A DNA stretch of 64,000 nt from Stutzerimonas stutzeri (GTDB taxonomy: Bacteria; Pseudomonadota; Gammaproteobacteria; Pseudomonadales; Pseudomonadaceae). The stretch spans positions 1-64,000 of the forward strand of contig NZ_JAMOIE010000005.1 of the NCBI RefSeq assembly GCF_024448935.1, read 5' to 3'. The notes under the pieces were generated by a model. It was not told the DNA's origin, did not search any database, and saw nothing but the letters and a program-made list of their open reading frames with translations. The translations under genes and the position numbers were made by a program. Shown here piece after piece: positions 48,355-57,161 of the stretch; the stretch's first letter is position 1, and every line of letters begins with the position of its first letter.

Positions 48355-51186
48355 TTAAACGGTGAAGGCGTCCTGCAGCAGCTTTTCCTGCTGTTCGGCG
48401 TGCATGGAGGCATAACCGACCGCAGGTGCTGCAGAGGCTTCACGACCGGCGTATTGCAGAAACAGCTCCTGCTTATGCGCGACGGCAACGCGACGCATAT
48501 GATGCTGGCTGCAATACCAGGCACCCTGGTTCATCGGCTCTTCCTGACACCAGACGATGCTCTTGACGTTCTGGTAAGGCGCCAGCACCTCAGCCAGATC
48601 ATCTTCCGGGAACGGATACAGCTGCTCCAGGCGAACAATGGCGATGTCTTCACGGCCTTCGTTGCGACGCTTATCCAGCAGATCGTAATAAACCTTGCCG
48701 CTGCACATGACAACGCGTTCGACCTTGCTCGGATCGATCTGATCGATTTCCGGAATCACGGTCAGGAACGAACCTTGGGTCAAGTCTTCCAGCGTCGATG
48801 TTGCCAGCTTGTGGCGCAGCAATGATTTCGGCGTCAGCGCTACCAGAGGCTTGCGCAGCGGGCGGATCGCCTGGCGACGCAACATGTGATAGACCTGAGC
48901 GGGAGTTGTCGGCACGCATACCTGAATGTTGTGCTCGGCGCACAGCTGCAGGTAACGCTCCAGCCGCGCAGACGAATGCTCCGGCCCCTGGCCTTCGTAA
49001 CCGTGCGGCAGCAGCATCGTCAATCCGCACAGACGGCCCCACTTGTGCTCGCCACTGGTGATGAATTGGTCAATGACGACCTGAGCACCGTTGGCAAAGT
49101 CACCGAACTGCGCCTCCCACACTACCAGTGCATTAGGCATGGTAGTGGCATAGCCATACTCGAACGCCAGTACCGCCTCTTCCGAGAGGAAGGAGTCGTA
49201 CAGGTCGAAGCGCGGCTGCCCTTCGTAGAGATGCTGTAGCGGAATGTAAGTGCTGCCATCCTTCTGGTTGTGCAACACCGCGTGGCGGTGCGAGAAGGTC
49301 CCGCGGCCAACGTCCTGGCCACTGATGCGAACTGGATGCCCGTCGAACAACAGGGTCGCGTAAGCCAGTGTTTCGGCATAACCCCAGTTGATCGCCAGCG
49401 CACCGGCACCCATCTTCTGGCGGTCTTCAAGAATTTTCGCCACTTGACGTTGAACGACGAAGCCTTCCGGCACCGCCAGCATCTTGCCGGACAATTCCTG
49501 CAGCGCTTTTAGCTCGAAACGCGTGTCGTAACGAGCAGTCCAGGTATGGCCCAAATATGGCCGCCAATCAACGAAAAGCTCCTTGTTGGGCTCCTTGACC
49601 AGGCTTTTGACCACATGCAGACCGTTGTCCAGAGCAGTTCGATATTCATCGATCTGCGCCTGGACCTGCGCATCCTCCAGTACCTTCGACTGGGTCAGCG
49701 AATCGGCGTACAGCTCACGAGTGGTGCGCTGCTTGGCGATCTTCTGATACATCAGCGGCTGAGTGCCGCTGGGCTCGTCCGCTTCGTTGTGACCACGACG
49801 GCGGTAGCAGATCAGATCGACCACGATGTCGCGCTTGAACTGCATCCGGTAGTCGACCGCCAGCTGGGTGACAAACAGAACCGCTTCAGGATCATCCGCG
49901 TTGACGTGGAAGATCGGCGCCTGAATCATCTTTGCGACATCGGTCGCGTATTCGGTGGAGCGCGCGTCCTCCTGCTTGTTGGTGGTAAAGCCAACCTGGT
50001 TATTAATCACGATCCGGATGGTGCCACCGGTGCGATATGCACGAGTCTGGGACATCTGGAAGGTTTCCATAACCACGCCCTGCCCCGCAATAGCGGCGTC
50101 ACCGTGGAGGGTGACTGGCAGTACCTTGTCACCCACCACATCACACCGACGATCCTGACGAGCGCGAACTGAGCCCTCAACCACCGGCGACACAATTTCA
50201 AGGTGCGACGGGTTAAACGCCATCGCCAGGTGTATTTCGCCACCCGGAGTCATGACATTCGAGGAGAAGCCCTGGTGATACTTGACATCGCCGGAGCTGA
50301 GCCCTTCGACCTTCTTGCCTTCGAACTCGTCGAAGAGGTCGCGTGGATTTTTACCGAAGGTATTGACCAATACGTTGAGACGGCCGCGGTGGGCCATGCC
50401 AATGACGATCTCCTTGGTGCCGTAGGAGCCTGACCGCTGGATAATTTCGTCGAGCAACGGAATAAGGCTCTCACCACCTTCCAGACCAAAACGCTTGGTA
50501 CCCGGATACTTGGTGCCCAAGTACTTTTCGAGACCTTCAGCAGCTGTAAGGCGCTCAAGCAGGTGGCTCTTGATTTCCGGCGAGAAGGACGGACGTCCAC
50601 GAACGCTTTCGAGCCGCTGGATAAACCAGGTGCGCTGGTCTGAATCGACGATGTGGGCAAATTCAGCCCCGATAGTCCGGCAATAGGTCTCCTGCAACGC
50701 TTGATGAATTTCACGCAAGGTGGCCTGATCTTTGCCAATGGCAAGGTCGCCGGTACGGAACACCGTATCCAGATCTGCGTCGGTCAGGCCATAGTTATTG
50801 ATCGCCAGATCAGCTGGAGCCGGGCGCTGTTGCAAGCCCAGCGGATCGAGCTGGGCAGCCTGATGGCCACGCAACCGGTAGGCATGGATCAGACGCAGAA
50901 CATCGACCTGCTTCTTTTCATGATCACTGCTGACGCTGCCTGCGGAAACCGGCTGAGCACGCCGCTGGTTCTTGGCCAACAATACGAAGTGATCGCGGAT
51001 TGTCGAATGCGATACATCGGCCGCAGCGCCACCGCTGACCGGCAGCTTCTGGAAATAGGTGCGCCACTCTTCGGGCACAGCGCTGGGATCGTGCAGGTAG
51101 AGCTCGTAGAGTTCTTCCACATAGGCAGCGTTACCACCGGATAGGTGGGCACTGTCCCACATGCGCTGCATTACGCTTTCTTGCAT
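48355..51186 (-). CDS. sucA: 2-oxoglutarate dehydrogenase E1
   Basis: 943 residues, full length. This thiamine diphosphate enzyme decarboxylates 2-oxoglutarate and passes the succinyl group to SucB. The ThDP-binding region [14 protein letters not shown] lies near residues 365-378 with INNQVGFTT near 401; the C-terminal pyrimidine-binding part carries [22 protein letters not shown] (key parts GEHKWGRL and [16 protein letters not shown]). The ribosome site AAGGTGA lies about 6 bases before the ATG. A hairpin after sdhB about 200 bases upstream suggests its own promoter, which I could not place with confidence. Confidence 0.97.
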   Translation of the reverse strand: MQESVMQRMWDSAHLSGGNAAYVEELYELYLHDPSAVPEEWRTYFQKLPVSGGAAADVSHSTIRDHFVLLAKNQRRAQPVSAGSVSSDHEKKQVDVLRLIHAYRLRGHQAAQLDPLGLQQRPAPADLAINNYGLTDADLDTVFRTGDLAIGKDQATLREIHQALQETYCRTIGAEFAHIVDSDQRTWFIQRLESVRGRPSFSPEIKSHLLERLTAAEGLEKYLGTKYPGTKRFGLEGGESLIPLLDEIIQRSGSYGTKEIVIGMAHRGRLNVLVNTFGKNPRDLFDEFEGKKVEGLSSGDVKYHQGFSSNVMTPGGEIHLAMAFNPSHLEIVSPVVEGSVRARQDRRCDVVGDKVLPVTLHGDAAIAGQGVVMETFQMSQTRAYRTGGTIRIVINNQVGFTTNKQEDARSTEYATDVAKMIQAPIFHVNADDPEAVLFVTQLAVDYRMQFKRDIVVDLICYRRRGHNEADEPSGTQPLMYQKIAKQRTTRELYADSLTQSKVLEDAQVQAQIDEYRTALDNGLHVVKSLVKEPNKELFVDWRPYLGHTWTARYDTRFELKALQELSGKMLAVPEGFVVQRQVAKILEDRQKMGAGALAINWGYAETLAYATLLFDGHPVRISGQDVGRGTFSHRHAVLHNQKDGSTYIPLQHLYEGQPRFDLYDSFLSEEAVLAFEYGYATTMPNALVVWEAQFGDFANGAQVVIDQFITSGEHKWGRLCGLTMLLPHGYEGQGPEHSSARLERYLQLCAEHNIQVCVPTTPAQVYHMLRRQAIRPLRKPLVALTPKSLLRHKLATSTLEDLTQGSFLTVIPEIDQIDPSKVERVVMCSGKVYYDLLDKRRNEGREDIAIVRLEQLYPFPEDDLAEVLAPYQNVKSIVWCQEEPMNQGAWYCSQHHMRRVAVAHKQELFLQYAGREASAAPAVGYASMHAEQQEKLLQDAFTV

Positions 51187-51380
51187 GTCTGGTCACCTTC
51201 AATAAGGAGACACCACCAGCGTGGAGACCGCAGCATGACTTCCCAAGTTCTGAAGCAGCGACCCAGGTAAAGCCACTACGGACCGCGCAGATAGTTTCCG
51301 AGAACCACCCCGGATGCTCCTGCTGGTCATCAAATTTTCAGAGTGAACCCCGGCTTTGTGAGGTGGGATTCCTACTAAGA

Positions 51381-51413
51381 CTACGGCGCCGAGTTTGAAC
51401 TCTGGCGCCGTAG
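51381..51413 (-). terminator. Hairpin between sdhB and sucA
   Basis: A perfect 10-base-pair inverted repeat CTACGGCGCC (51381-51390) with GGCGCCGTAG (51404-51413), extended inside by GAGT/ACTC, begins 67 bases after the sdhB stop. On the minus strand it is followed by TCTTAGTAGG, only weakly T-rich. It should reduce read-through from sdh into suc. Confidence 0.7.
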
Positions 51414-51479
51414 GTGTCGCGGTGAAGCATTAAGGATCTGCAACTGCTGTCAATAACCAACCGCAGACGCCTCGGGGCA

Positions 51480-52184
51480 TCAGGTTGCGCTCTGCAGCAG
51501 CATGTTCCTCACATGGCCAATGGCCTTGGTCGGGTTCAACCCTTTCGGGCAGACACTCACGCAGTTCATGATACCCCGGCAGCGAAACACGCTGAACGGA
51601 TCGTCCAGCGCACTCAGACGGCTCTCCGTCTCGGTGTCGCGGCTGTCGGCCAGGAAGCGGTAGGCCTGCAGCAGCGCAGCTGGACCGAGGAACTTGTCCG
51701 GGTTCCACCAGAAGGACGGGCAGCTGGTCGAGCAGCAAGCGCACAGGATGCACTCGTACAGACCGTCAAGCTTCTCCCGATCCTCCGGGCTCTGCAGACG
51801 TTCGATAGCCGGAGCCGGTGTATCGTTCATCAAATAAGGGCGAACCTTCTCGTACTGCTTATAGAAGATGCCCATATCCACCGCCAAGTCACGAATAACT
51901 GGCAAACCAGGTAGCGGACGAACCACAAGCTTGTTGCCCTTGACTACCGACGAGAGCGGTGTGATGCAGGCCAGCCCGTTCTTGCCGTTCAGGTTCATGC
52001 CGTCGGAGCCGCAAACCCCTTCACGGCATGAACGACGATAAGAAAAGCCTTCGTCCTGTTCCTTGATGAGGGCGAGCACGTCCAGCACCATCAGGTCTTT
52101 ACCATCGGTGTTGACCTGAAAGTCCTGCATGTAGGGCTTGGCGTCTTTATCCGGGTTATAGCGATAAACGCTCACTTGCAACAT
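51480..52184 (-). CDS. sdhB: Succinate dehydrogenase iron-sulfur subunit
   Basis: 234 residues. The N-terminal plant-type ferredoxin domain holds the [2Fe-2S] ligands in SCREGVCGSDGMN near residues 52-64 and a later Cys. The C-terminal domain carries [4Fe-4S] and [3Fe-4S] ligands in CILCACCSTSCPSFWWN (near 146-162) and CRGIMNCVSVCPKGLNP (near 203-219). It connects SdhA with the quinone site. It lies 10 bases after sdhA and is the last gene of sdhCDAB. Confidence 0.97.
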   Translation of the reverse strand: MLQVSVYRYNPDKDAKPYMQDFQVNTDGKDLMVLDVLALIKEQDEGFSYRRSCREGVCGSDGMNLNGKNGLACITPLSSVVKGNKLVVRPLPGLPVIRDLAVDMGIFYKQYEKVRPYLMNDTPAPAIERLQSPEDREKLDGLYECILCACCSTSCPSFWWNPDKFLGPAALLQAYRFLADSRDTETESRLSALDDPFSVFRCRGIMNCVSVCPKGLNPTKAIGHVRNMLLQSAT

Positions 52185-52194
52185 ATCGGCGACC

Positions 52195-53967
52195 TCAGTA
52201 AGTCCGAACCATGGGTTCGAAAGTCGGAACAGTCTTCGGAGAGAAGTTCACGGCACGCTTGGCTACGCGCTTCTCACCCGGGAAGTACAGGGTGTGGCAC
52301 AGCCAGTTTTCGTCATCGCGCTCTTCGAAATCCTCGCGGGCATGCGCACCGCGCGATTCTTTGCGGTTTTCTGCAGCGATGGCCGTTGCTTCAGCCACTT
52401 CCAGCAGATTCTGCAGCTCCAGCGCTTCGATACGGGCGGTATTGAAGGCCTGGCTCTTGTCAGAGATCTTCACACTGGCGATGCGCTGGCGGAGATCAGC
52501 AAGCTGGGCAATGCCCTTCTGCATGTACTCGCCGGTACGGAATACACCGAAGTAGTTCTGCATGCAGTTTTGCAACTCTTTACGCAGCGAAGCGACGTCT
52601 TCCCCCTCGGTCCGCTCGTTCAAGCTGGCGAGACGATTCAGCGCAACGTCCAGATCGGCCTCAGTCGCACCGCGGTGCTCGACCCCGTCCTTCAGAGCCT
52701 TCTCTAGATGAAGACCGGCCGCGCGACCGAATACAACGAGGTCAAGCAGAGAGTTGCCACCCAGACGGTTGGCGCCATGAACCGATACGCACGCCACTTC
52801 GCCTACCGCGAACAGCCCTTCAATGATCTTGTCATTTCCATTGGCATCCTGGGTCATTGCCTGGCCGTGGATGTTAGTGGCGACGCCACCCATCATGTAG
52901 TGACAGGTCGGAACCACAGGCACCGGAGCAGTGACAGGATCGACATGCGCAAAGGTTTTCGACAGCTCGCAGATGCCCGGTAGACGGCTGTGCAGTACGT
53001 CCTCACCGAGGTGATCGAGCTTCAGCATCACATGGTCGCCATCCGGACCACAGCCATTACCAGCCAGAATTTCTTTAACCATGGAGCGAGCAACCACGTC
53101 ACGACCCGCCAGGTCTTTCGCGTTCGGCGCGTAACGCTCCATAAAGCGCTCGCCGTGCTTGTTGATCAGGTATCCACCTTCACCACGGCAACCTTCGGTT
53201 ACCAGCACGCCGGCACCAGCGATACCGGTCGGATGGAATTGCCACATCTCAATATCCTGAACCGGCACACCTGCGCGCAACGCCATGCCAATACCGTCGC
53301 CGGTGTTGATCAGCGCGTTAGTGGTCGATGCGTAGATACGCCCGGCACCTCCGGTGGCCAAGACCACAGCCTTGGACCGGATATAGACCGTTTCGCCATC
53401 TTCGATGCAGATCGCGATGATGCCAACGATGGCGCCATCCTGATTCTTCACCAGATCCACGCCATACCATTCATTGAGAAAGGACGTGCCCGCCTTCAGG
53501 TTGGCCTGATAGAGGGTGTGCAGCAGCGCATGACCGGTACGATCGGCGGCCGCGCAGGTGCGAGCAGCCTGCCCGCCTTTGCCATAGTCCTTGGACTGGC
53601 CGCCGAACGGACGCTGGTAGATGCGACCCTGCTCGGTTCGGGAGAACGGCAGGCCCATGTGTTCCAGCTCGAAAACCGCTTCCGGGCCAACGGAACACAT
53701 ATATTCGATAGCATCCTGGTCACCGATGTAATCGGAGCCCTTGACGGTATCGTACATGTGCCAGCGCCAGTCATCGTTCGGGTCGGCCGAAGCGATCGCG
53801 CAGGTGATGCCGCCTTGCGCGGATACGGTATGCGAGCGAGTCGGGAAAACCTTGGTTACCACCGCGGTTTTATGGCCACCCTGGGCCAACTGCAGCGCGG
53901 CGCGCATGCCCGCGCCACCGCCACCAATAATGATGGCGTCATAAGAAAGAGTACGAATGCTAGCCAT
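52195..53967 (-). CDS. sdhA: Succinate dehydrogenase flavoprotein subunit
   Basis: 590 residues. The FAD-binding [12 protein letters not shown] is at residues 15-26, the His that binds FAD covalently lies in [11 protein letters not shown] (H45 region), and the catalytic Arg and His regions [21 protein letters not shown] (key part HPTGI near 242) and [11 protein letters not shown]-type sequence ([10 protein letters not shown] near 350) are present. SdhA oxidises succinate to fumarate. The start lies 3 bases after the sdhD stop. Confidence 0.97.
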   Translation of the reverse strand: MASIRTLSYDAIIIGGGGAGMRAALQLAQGGHKTAVVTKVFPTRSHTVSAQGGITCAIASADPNDDWRWHMYDTVKGSDYIGDQDAIEYMCSVGPEAVFELEHMGLPFSRTEQGRIYQRPFGGQSKDYGKGGQAARTCAAADRTGHALLHTLYQANLKAGTSFLNEWYGVDLVKNQDGAIVGIIAICIEDGETVYIRSKAVVLATGGAGRIYASTTNALINTGDGIGMALRAGVPVQDIEMWQFHPTGIAGAGVLVTEGCRGEGGYLINKHGERFMERYAPNAKDLAGRDVVARSMVKEILAGNGCGPDGDHVMLKLDHLGEDVLHSRLPGICELSKTFAHVDPVTAPVPVVPTCHYMMGGVATNIHGQAMTQDANGNDKIIEGLFAVGEVACVSVHGANRLGGNSLLDLVVFGRAAGLHLEKALKDGVEHRGATEADLDVALNRLASLNERTEGEDVASLRKELQNCMQNYFGVFRTGEYMQKGIAQLADLRQRIASVKISDKSQAFNTARIEALELQNLLEVAEATAIAAENRKESRGAHAREDFEERDDENWLCHTLYFPGEKRVAKRAVNFSPKTVPTFEPMVRTY

Positions 53968-53970
53968 GGA

Positions 53971-54339
53971 TCAGATACCCCAAAGAATCTGCACGCCCCA
54001 GACGAAGAAGGTGAACATAGCTATGCCACACACCGCCTGGAAGAGAAAACGCACGCCGGTAGCCCACTTACCGATTGCCATGCTGGTCAGGTAGTCAGTG
54101 GAAATCGTCCACATACCAACCCATGCATGAACACTGAGGGCAACGAGTGCAAGGAGACTGAAGATGCGCATCCACTGAGCGGAGAACAACGCATGCCACT
54201 GAGCGTAATCCAACCCCGGATTCGCCATGAGGTATCCGATCAGAAAGAGAAAATAAGCCGCCAGGACCACCGCTGAAACGCGCTGGGCCATCCAGTCATA
54301 CAGACCCGAACGGGAAAAGTTGGTGACATTGGTTACCAT
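53971..54339 (-). CDS. sdhD: Succinate dehydrogenase membrane anchor subunit
   Basis: 122 residues from the ATG at 54339, chosen because GGGAG lies 7 bases upstream and the family length is 122; a TTG 6 bases earlier is possible. Three membrane helices (about 18-40, 53-75 and 92-115) are visible. The haem b ligand His is likely in ALSVHAWVGMWTISTDY near 70, a family feature. With SdhC it binds haem b and ubiquinone. It overlaps the end of sdhC by 7 bases. Confidence 0.93.
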   Translation of the reverse strand: MVTNVTNFSRSGLYDWMAQRVSAVVLAAYFLFLIGYLMANPGLDYAQWHALFSAQWMRIFSLLALVALSVHAWVGMWTISTDYLTSMAIGKWATGVRFLFQAVCGIAMFTFFVWGVQILWGI

Positions 54340-54719
54340 ATCCAAACTCCCGCCAGAACGATCAGCACCGCCGATACGGCCAAAACGATTTTCGAGCCCA
54401 GCTTCCCGCCTTCCAGCGTTTCGCCATGTCCGGTATCCATGACCAGATGGCGCACACCGGCCACCAGGTGATACAGCAGCGCAGAGAGCAAAGCCCAGAC
54501 CACCAGCTTCGCCAGCGGACTACCGAGATACGCCTTCACCTCTTCAAAGCCTTCGACAGAAGACAAAGAGACATCAAGCGCAAGCAGCAGGACGGCCACA
54601 CCAACAAACAAGATCACGCCAGAAATGCGGTGAAGGATTGAGGTGTAAGCAGTGATTGGGAGTTTTATTGTCCTAAGATCTAGATTTACAGGTCGTTGGC
54701 TTTTCACGGCTTTTTTCAC
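54333..54719 (-). CDS. sdhC: Succinate dehydrogenase cytochrome b556 subunit
   Basis: 128 residues from the GTG at 54719; the product then begins with VKKAVKSQRPVNLDL and matches the family length in P. aeruginosa. An open frame continues to 54782 but extends into the leader. The signature LPITAYTSILHRISGVILF lies near residues 19-37 (the key part SILHRISG), with three helices. The His in HLVAGVRHLVMD near 87-98 probably ligates haem b. It is the first gene of sdhCDAB; the promoter is listed separately, with a leader of about 113 bases. Confidence 0.92.
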   Translation of the reverse strand: MKKAVKSQRPVNLDLRTIKLPITAYTSILHRISGVILFVGVAVLLLALDVSLSSVEGFEEVKAYLGSPLAKLVVWALLSALLYHLVAGVRHLVMDTGHGETLEGGKLGSKIVLAVSAVLIVLAGVWIW

Positions 54720-54838
54720 ACTTGAGAGCCCCGAAACCGCAGGGCAAAGTTGTTGGGAAGAGCACGCAGCGGTACCCGCCACCCACGAGTGACAACCTAC
54801 AGGAAACTGCCTGTAAGGCCCCTGCCGGTCGGTCGCCG

Positions 54839-54867
54839 AGTATAAACAGATAGGTCGCTAATGACAA
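54839..54867 (-). promoter_or_regulatory. Sigma-70 promoter of sdhCDAB
   Basis: On the minus strand TTGTCA (54867-54862) and TATACT (54844-54839) are separated by exactly 17 bases. This is a near-consensus housekeeping promoter, with transcription expected near 54832, about 113 bases before the sdhC GTG. Confidence 0.82.
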
Positions 54868-54981
54868 TGTGGTGAAGTGCCACTAAAGGCGGATGGCGCC
54901 TCGGCTTGCAATTCGCGTAAATAGCTTTTTCTGTGTTGCGAATTCACCCCCAAGCCCTCTACAACTGGCCGCTCGCCCAAA

Positions 54982-55009
54982 TTGACTTTGTGATTTATCT
55001 CACTATAGT
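54982..55009 (+). promoter_or_regulatory. Sigma-70 promoter of gltA
   Basis: TTGACT (54982-54987) and TATAGT (55004-55009) with 16 bases between them form a good sigma-70 promoter. Transcription would begin near 55016, about 52 bases before the gltA ATG. The spacer contains the CRP/Vfr-like site. Confidence 0.82.
54989..55004 (+). promoter_or_regulatory. CRP/Vfr-like palindrome in the gltA promoter
   Basis: TGTGA-TTTATC-TCACT (54989-55004) matches the CRP/Vfr core TGTGA-N6-TCACA at 9 of 10 fixed bases. It lies between the -35 and -10 of the gltA promoter and touches the -10, so a bound protein would block RNA polymerase. Which regulator binds is inference. Confidence 0.55.
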
Positions 55010-55067
55010 GATGCGGGCCCTGCGTGGGGGGCCATGATGATTCCAAGCATAAAACAGGAGGCCATAC

Positions 55068-56339
55068 ATGGCTGACAAAAAAGCGCAGTTGATCATCGAA
55101 GGCGCAGACGCCATCGAACTGCCTGTTCTATCCGGCACCGTAGGGCCTGACGTAATCGACGTACGAGGCTTGACCTCCACGGGTCGCTTTACCTTCGACC
55201 CCGGCTTCATGTCCACCGCCTCTTGCGAATCCCAGATCACCTATATCGACGGTGACAAAGGAATTTTGCTTCATCGCGGCTACCCAATCGAGCAGCTGGC
55301 TGAAAAGTCGGATTACCTGGAGACCTGCTACCTGCTGCTGAACGGCGAACTGCCCACCGCAGAGGAGAAGGCGCAGTTCATCAGCACCGTCAAGAACCAC
55401 ACGATGGTTCATGAACAGCTGAAATCCTTCCTCAACGGTTTCCGCCGGGACGCACACCCGATGGCGATCATGTGCGGTGTCGTCGGCGCGCTTTCCGCGT
55501 TCTACCACGATTCCCTGGACATCAACGACCCGCATCACCGCGAAATCTCCGCCGTGCGCCTGGTCGCCAAGATGCCGACGCTGGCCGCGATGGTCTACAA
55601 GTACTCCATGGGTCAGCCGATGATGTACCCGCGCAACGACCTGAACTACGCGGAAAACTTCCTGCACATGATGTTCAACACACCATGTGAAGTGAAGCCG
55701 ATCAGCCCGGTACTGGCCAAGGCCATGGATCGCATCTTCATTCTGCATGCGGACCACGAACAAAACGCCTCGACGTCCACCGTTCGCCTGGCCGGCTCGA
55801 CCGGCGCCAACCCGTTCGCCTGTATCGCTGCCGGCATCGCGGCACTCTGGGGGCCGGCGCACGGCGGCGCGAACGAAGCCGTGCTGACGATGCTGGACGA
55901 GATCGGCGACGTTTCGAACATCGAAAATTTCCTCGCCAAGGCCAAGGACAAGAACGACCCGTTCAAACTGATGGGCTTCGGCCACCGCGTCTACAAAAAC
56001 TTCGACCCACGCGCCAAGGTCATGAAGCAGACCTGCGACGAAGTACTCGGCGAACTCGGCATCAACGACCCGCAGCTTGAACTGGCGATGAAACTTGAAG
56101 AGATCGCACTGAACGATCCCTACTTCGCCGAACGCAATCTTTACCCGAACGTTGACTTCTATTCCGGCATCATTCTCAAGGCAATCGGCATTCCAACCAG
56201 CATGTTCACCGTGATCTTCGCGCTTGCACGTACTGTCGGCTGGATCTCGCACTGGAAAGAGATGATTGCGATGGGTCAGAAGATCGGTCGTCCGCGCCAG
56301 CTGTACACCGGCCACCCGCAACGGGACCTGAATCGCTGA
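55068..56339 (+). CDS. gltA: Citrate synthase (type II)
   Basis: 423 residues. GltA condenses oxaloacetate and acetyl-CoA. The catalytic residues are in recognisable blocks: His in [16 protein letters not shown] (near 228), His in [15 protein letters not shown] (near 303) and Asp in [12 protein letters not shown] (near 360). The N-terminal domain (about 1-60) marks it as the hexameric, NADH-regulated type II form of Gram-negatives. AGGAGG lies about 7 bases before the ATG. The gene is divergent from sdhCDAB, the usual arrangement in Pseudomonas, and has its own terminator. Confidence 0.97.
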   Translation: MADKKAQLIIEGADAIELPVLSGTVGPDVIDVRGLTSTGRFTFDPGFMSTASCESQITYIDGDKGILLHRGYPIEQLAEKSDYLETCYLLLNGELPTAEEKAQFISTVKNHTMVHEQLKSFLNGFRRDAHPMAIMCGVVGALSAFYHDSLDINDPHHREISAVRLVAKMPTLAAMVYKYSMGQPMMYPRNDLNYAENFLHMMFNTPCEVKPISPVLAKAMDRIFILHADHEQNASTSTVRLAGSTGANPFACIAAGIAALWGPAHGGANEAVLTMLDEIGDVSNIENFLAKAKDKNDPFKLMGFGHRVYKNFDPRAKVMKQTCDEVLGELGINDPQLELAMKLEEIALNDPYFAERNLYPNVDFYSGIILKAIGIPTSMFTVIFALARTVGWISHWKEMIAMGQKIGRPRQLYTGHPQRDLNR

Positions 56340-56398
56340 GGCAGTGCGAACCGCCCTACCCTGAAATAGACCTACCACTTTTCAGGGTAGCCACCTCG

Positions 56399-56429
56399 AC
56401 GCCCAGTGCACTGCACCGGGCGTTTTTTA
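56399..56429 (+). terminator. Rho-independent terminator of gltA
   Basis: ACGCCCAGTGCA pairs with TGCACCGGGCGT (one mismatch, minimal loop) and is followed by TTTTTTAT. A second inverted repeat without T-run (CTACCCTGAAA, 56356-56366, with TTTCAGGGTAG, 56380-56390) lies between it and the gltA stop, so there are two hairpins in series. Confidence 0.85.
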
Positions 56430-56806
56430 TTTCTGGACACGCGAGGCACGATCAGCCTCGATGGCACCAAGATCCACGCCAGCGCCTCGCGCCATCGCGC
56501 ACTGTCCCATGGGCATATCGAGCAACTCGAGAATCAGCTCAAGCACGACGAGGTGCAGGCGCTATTCGCTTTGCCTGAGCAGGCGGATCAATCAAGCGTA
56601 CCGGATGGCATCGATCTGCCAGAGAAAATCGCCCGTCGTGAACCCCGCCTGGCGGCCAATGGCCGAGGCGAAGAGCAAGATCAAAGCCTGTGCCAGGGCG
56701 CGCTTCGCCAGTAAGAAACCCCGTGGCAAAGCCCCCAAGCCACCCGTTGCGAGGCCGATGGCCAAAGACCCGATCAAGCTGACCGATGAAGACTCGCGCA
56801 TCATGC
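56430..56806 (+). pseudogene. Decayed IS1182-type transposase fragment
   Basis: The translated sequence matches the middle of IS1182-family transposases: ISLDGTKIHASASRHRALS (56454 on), EQLENQLKHDEVQALFALPEQADQ, GIDLPEKIARREPRLA, then in the next frame MAEAKSKIKACARARF, KPRGKAPKPPVA and IKLTDEDSRIMP. The frame changes at GCGGCCAATGGCC (about 56652-56664): removing one A near 56658 restores RLAAMAEAKSKI. The usual 20-odd residue charged segment between ARARF and KPRGK also appears deleted. N- and C-terminal catalytic parts are missing and no terminal inverted repeats are visible. The end overlaps the 3' end of the SelW-like gene on the other strand. Family assignment is from memory of the conserved phrases. 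Confidence 0.78.
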
Positions 56807-57088
56807 CGGCCGGTCGTTATGCCCCAGCTTCCGATCTGGATCGATCTGGTCCCTCACCCGCTGCTTCAATGTCTTGGCTTCAGGAAAGCCGCCGTCCAGC
56901 TTGCGCTCCCATATCTGCACACCGTCGCAGGTGATATGAAAGGTCCCGCCCGTTGCGGGCACGAGCGACACCTTGCCGAGGTCGTCCGAAAAGGTTGAAA
57001 GCAGCTCCTGGGCCAGCCATGTCGCGCGCAGCATCCATTGGCACTGAGTGCAATAGGTGATCACAATTTCGGGCTTGGTATCGGCCAT
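56801..57088 (-). CDS. SelT/SelW/SelH (Rdx) family thioredoxin-like protein
   Basis: 95 residues from the ATG at 57088. The Rdx-family redox motif is CTQC at residues 13-16 (YCTQCQW), in the place where animal SelW has Cys-x-x-Sec, so this is the cysteine form. GTFHITCDGVQIWERK near 47-62 and GGFPEAKTLKQRVRD near 66-80 complete the domain. Members are thought to be small thiol redox proteins; the partner is unknown. The stop codon lies at the border of the transposase remnant, so the last few residues could have been altered by that insertion. Confidence 0.87.
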   Translation of the reverse strand: MADTKPEIVITYCTQCQWMLRATWLAQELLSTFSDDLGKVSLVPATGGTFHITCDGVQIWERKLDGGFPEAKTLKQRVRDQIDPDRKLGHNDRPA

Positions 57089-57161
57089 TTCGAGGCGCTC
57101 GGGTAGCTGACGGGACTCTATAATAGCCGCCATTTCACGTCAGTCCGTCCGGTGTGCCTTC

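Larger units (their letters stand above)
54720..55067. other. Divergent sdhC-gltA control region
   Basis: 348 bases without a gene. The region holds a sigma-70 promoter for sdhC on the minus strand and one for gltA on the plus strand, with a CRP/Vfr-like palindrome in the latter (all listed separately). The gltA leader is about 50 bases and contains AGGAGG just before the ATG. Confidence 0.8.

Noticed and set aside
55128-56378. Minus-strand open frame of 416 codons opposite gltA
   Set aside because: It mirrors gltA almost exactly and shows no recognisable family.
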